Of a stretch of DNA of 7,394 bases, positions 6,233-7,394 are shown one piece after another; the first letter of the stretch is position 1, and every line of letters begins with the position of its first letter. A program made the translations under genes and the position numbers. Origin of the DNA: Saprospiraceae bacterium. GTDB taxonomy: Bacteria > Bacteroidota > Bacteroidia > Chitinophagales > Saprospiraceae. The stretch spans positions 1-7,394 of the forward strand of contig JACMMM010000813.1 in NCBI GenBank assembly GCA_014379065.1, read 5' to 3'. The notes beneath the pieces are model-generated. The model did no database searches. It had not been told where the DNA came from and worked only from the letters and a program-made list of their open reading frames with translations.

Positions 6233-7326
6233 ACGCCTGATTCCGCCCCGCCGATTTTAAAGGCTATAGTTTTTACCCGCTTCGTCACCCTCCCACCCTC
6301 CATCTTCTCCTCCAAAACCATCTCCAGCGCTATCGGCATTTCAAACACCGATTTCAAATCGCGGATTCTAGCTGCCGGAACTCTTGCGGCTTGTAATTGC
6401 GTCATTGCGTCATTTAGGGTCATTGTCGAAACCCGAGCCTGAAGCAGGTCGTTCAGCCGCTCCCGGTTTTTGACTCGGGCCGCATTGGTTTGGAAATCAA
6501 TATTTTGCAACAAATTTTCAAGGCTCAGCACCATGCACAGTTGGGTAAATTGCCGCTCCGTGCCCACCGCCAGCAGTAGCGTTTGTCCGTCGGCACAAAG
6601 GAAGGTATCGCCATAGGGCGCGATGTTAGGGTGTTTAGTGCCCATGCGCTGCGGGATGTGCCCGGTCATTAAAAAATTGCTGGCTTGGTTGGCCAAGGAG
6701 GCAAGGGCAGATTCCATGAGCGAAGTCGTCACGATGCTTCCTTGCCCCGTGCGTTCGCGGTGGAGGAGGGCGAGTAAAATGGATTCTTTGAGTTGGTGCG
6801 CCGCCAGCAAATCCACAAAGGCCACGGGCATCCGAATGGGCGGGCCGCCTTGTTCGCCGCACATGGAAAGGAAGCCTGCTTCGGCTTGGAGCACGATATC
6901 GAAGGCTGGGCTTTCGTCTTCCGGGTCGGCATATGAACTGAGTTGTGCGTAGATAAGCGCTTGGTTTTCAAGGCGCAGCGTGTCTGCATCTACGCCCATT
7001 CGGAGGGCAAAAGAGGGTTTGAAATTGGAGATTACAATATCAGCACTAAGGGCAGTTTTAATTGCTTCCGCTCGGTCGTCTGGGTCGTTGAGATCTAGAA
7101 AAAGGTGTTTTTTGCCCCAGTTGACGCTGCACCAATAGGCTGAAATGGGCGAATCGGGGTCTTCCGAGGGCTGCTTCCAGCCTCGGGTCACATCGCCGCC
7201 GGTGGTTTTGTTCTCGATTTTGATAACTTCTGCACCCAGTTCGGCGAAGAACATTCCGACGGCGGGACCAGCCAAAACACTGGCAAATTCGACTACTTTT
7301 AGGCCCTTGAAAAATTGATTTTGCAT
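6229..7326 (-). CDS. Family III CoA transferase (CaiB/BaiF type)
   Basis: A cytosolic enzyme that moves CoA between carboxylic acids through an aspartyl-CoA intermediate. The N-terminus has the family pattern GLKVVEFASVLAGP (8-21) followed by LGAEVIKIE (30-38). Asp172 in VAFVDLLAAH aligns with the catalytic Asp of formyl-CoA transferase. HPNIAPYG (about 237-244) and the DG...LAVGT stretch are further family marks. At 365 aa it is a little shorter than most members (about 380-430) but neither end looks broken. The acid substrate cannot be read from sequence. The ATG (complement of 7324-7326) directly precedes the conserved region; there is no Shine-Dalgarno, and a large palindrome lies just upstream. 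Its TAG overlaps the TAA of the convergent TIR gene. Like the thiolase it handles acyl-CoAs, but the opposite strand and the gene between them argue against one operon. Confidence 0.92.
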   Translation of the reverse strand: MQNQFFKGLKVVEFASVLAGPAVGMFFAELGAEVIKIENKTTGGDVTRGWKQPSEDPDSPISAYWCSVNWGKKHLFLDLNDPDDRAEAIKTALSADIVISNFKPSFALRMGVDADTLRLENQALIYAQLSSYADPEDESPAFDIVLQAEAGFLSMCGEQGGPPIRMPVAFVDLLAAHQLKESILLALLHRERTGQGSIVTTSLMESALASLANQASNFLMTGHIPQRMGTKHPNIAPYGDTFLCADGQTLLLAVGTERQFTQLCMVLSLENLLQNIDFQTNAARVKNRERLNDLLQARVSTMTLNDAMTQLQAARVPAARIRDLKSVFEMPIALEMVLEEKMEGGRVTKRVKTIAFKIGGAESGV

Positions 7327-7333
7327 TTTGTAA

Positions 7334-7380
7334 CCCGGAACTCCGTTCCGGGGAAATTTTTCCCGGAACGGAGTTCCGGG
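7334..7380. repeat. Perfect nested palindrome, REP-like
   Basis: Arms 7334-7352 and 7362-7380 are exact 19-bp reverse complements around a 9-base A/T-rich loop. Each arm is itself a small palindrome: CCGGAAC, three bases (TCC or GGA), GTTCCGG. The element therefore holds four copies of one heptamer in alternating orientation, the architecture of REP/BIME repeats, which in many bacteria are spread by RAYT (TnpA-REP) transposases. It begins eight bases upstream of the CoA transferase start. With a T-run in the loop rather than after the stem it is not an obvious terminator for either strand. Confidence 0.8.
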
Positions 7381-7394
7381 CTACTACTATGAAA

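Noticed and set aside
6623..6952. A 109-codon plus-strand frame inside the CoA transferase gene, with further open frames on the minus strand
   Set aside because: The minus-strand CoA transferase frame carries family motifs throughout; the others are odd in composition (rich in Ser, Trp, Arg or Pro) and are shadows.
7389..7394. ATGAAA at the right edge as the start of a divergent gene
   Set aside because: Only two codons are visible, which cannot support a gene call.

Overview
The window looks like chromosomal DNA from a member of the Bacteroidota. The starts I trust lack a Shine-Dalgarno sequence and sit behind A/C-rich leaders. The protein content and mid-range, uneven base composition also fit that phylum; a Saprospiria-type filamentous or aquatic bacterium is my guess and is not shown by the sequence. 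No rRNA, tRNA, CRISPR array or transposase gene is visible.

Layout. Bases 1-134 hold the tail of a gene that starts outside the window. Bases 384-2232 carry two same-strand genes: a Pro/Ser-linked coiled-coil protein (225 aa) and a protein with two N-terminal membrane segments and a long helical domain whose layout recalls PspA/Vipp1 (343 aa). Bases 2416-3615 encode a complete thiolase of the 3-oxoadipyl-CoA thiolase (PcaF/PaaJ) type. Bases 3737-6232 encode an 831-aa protein with leucine-rich repeats, a Roc GTPase, a COR region, a Cys cluster and a C-terminal TIR domain. Bases 7326-6229 (minus strand) encode a family III (CaiB/BaiF) CoA transferase that meets the TIR gene tail to tail, the two stop codons overlapping.

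Non-coding structure. The borders of the first three complete genes carry short tandem heptamers. ACCAATC or AATCACC units lie directly upstream of the starts at 384 and 2416. GTTGGAT/TTTGGAC units lie at or just after the stops at 1061 and 2232. At two places these form facing arrays that could fold into long hairpins. A plausible intrinsic terminator follows the PspA-like gene, and a perfect 19-bp nested palindrome of REP type lies in the leader of the CoA transferase gene.

How the parts may work together. The two coiled-coil genes look like a membrane-associated pair, perhaps for envelope maintenance. The thiolase and CoA transferase are acyl-CoA enzymes that could serve aromatic or acid catabolism. 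The LRR-Roc-COR-TIR gene lies between these two metabolic genes, its first part is AT-rich and lacks the heptamer borders, and its domains are those of a self-contained sensor, GTPase switch and effector. It is the best candidate here for an under-described, probably immune, system.
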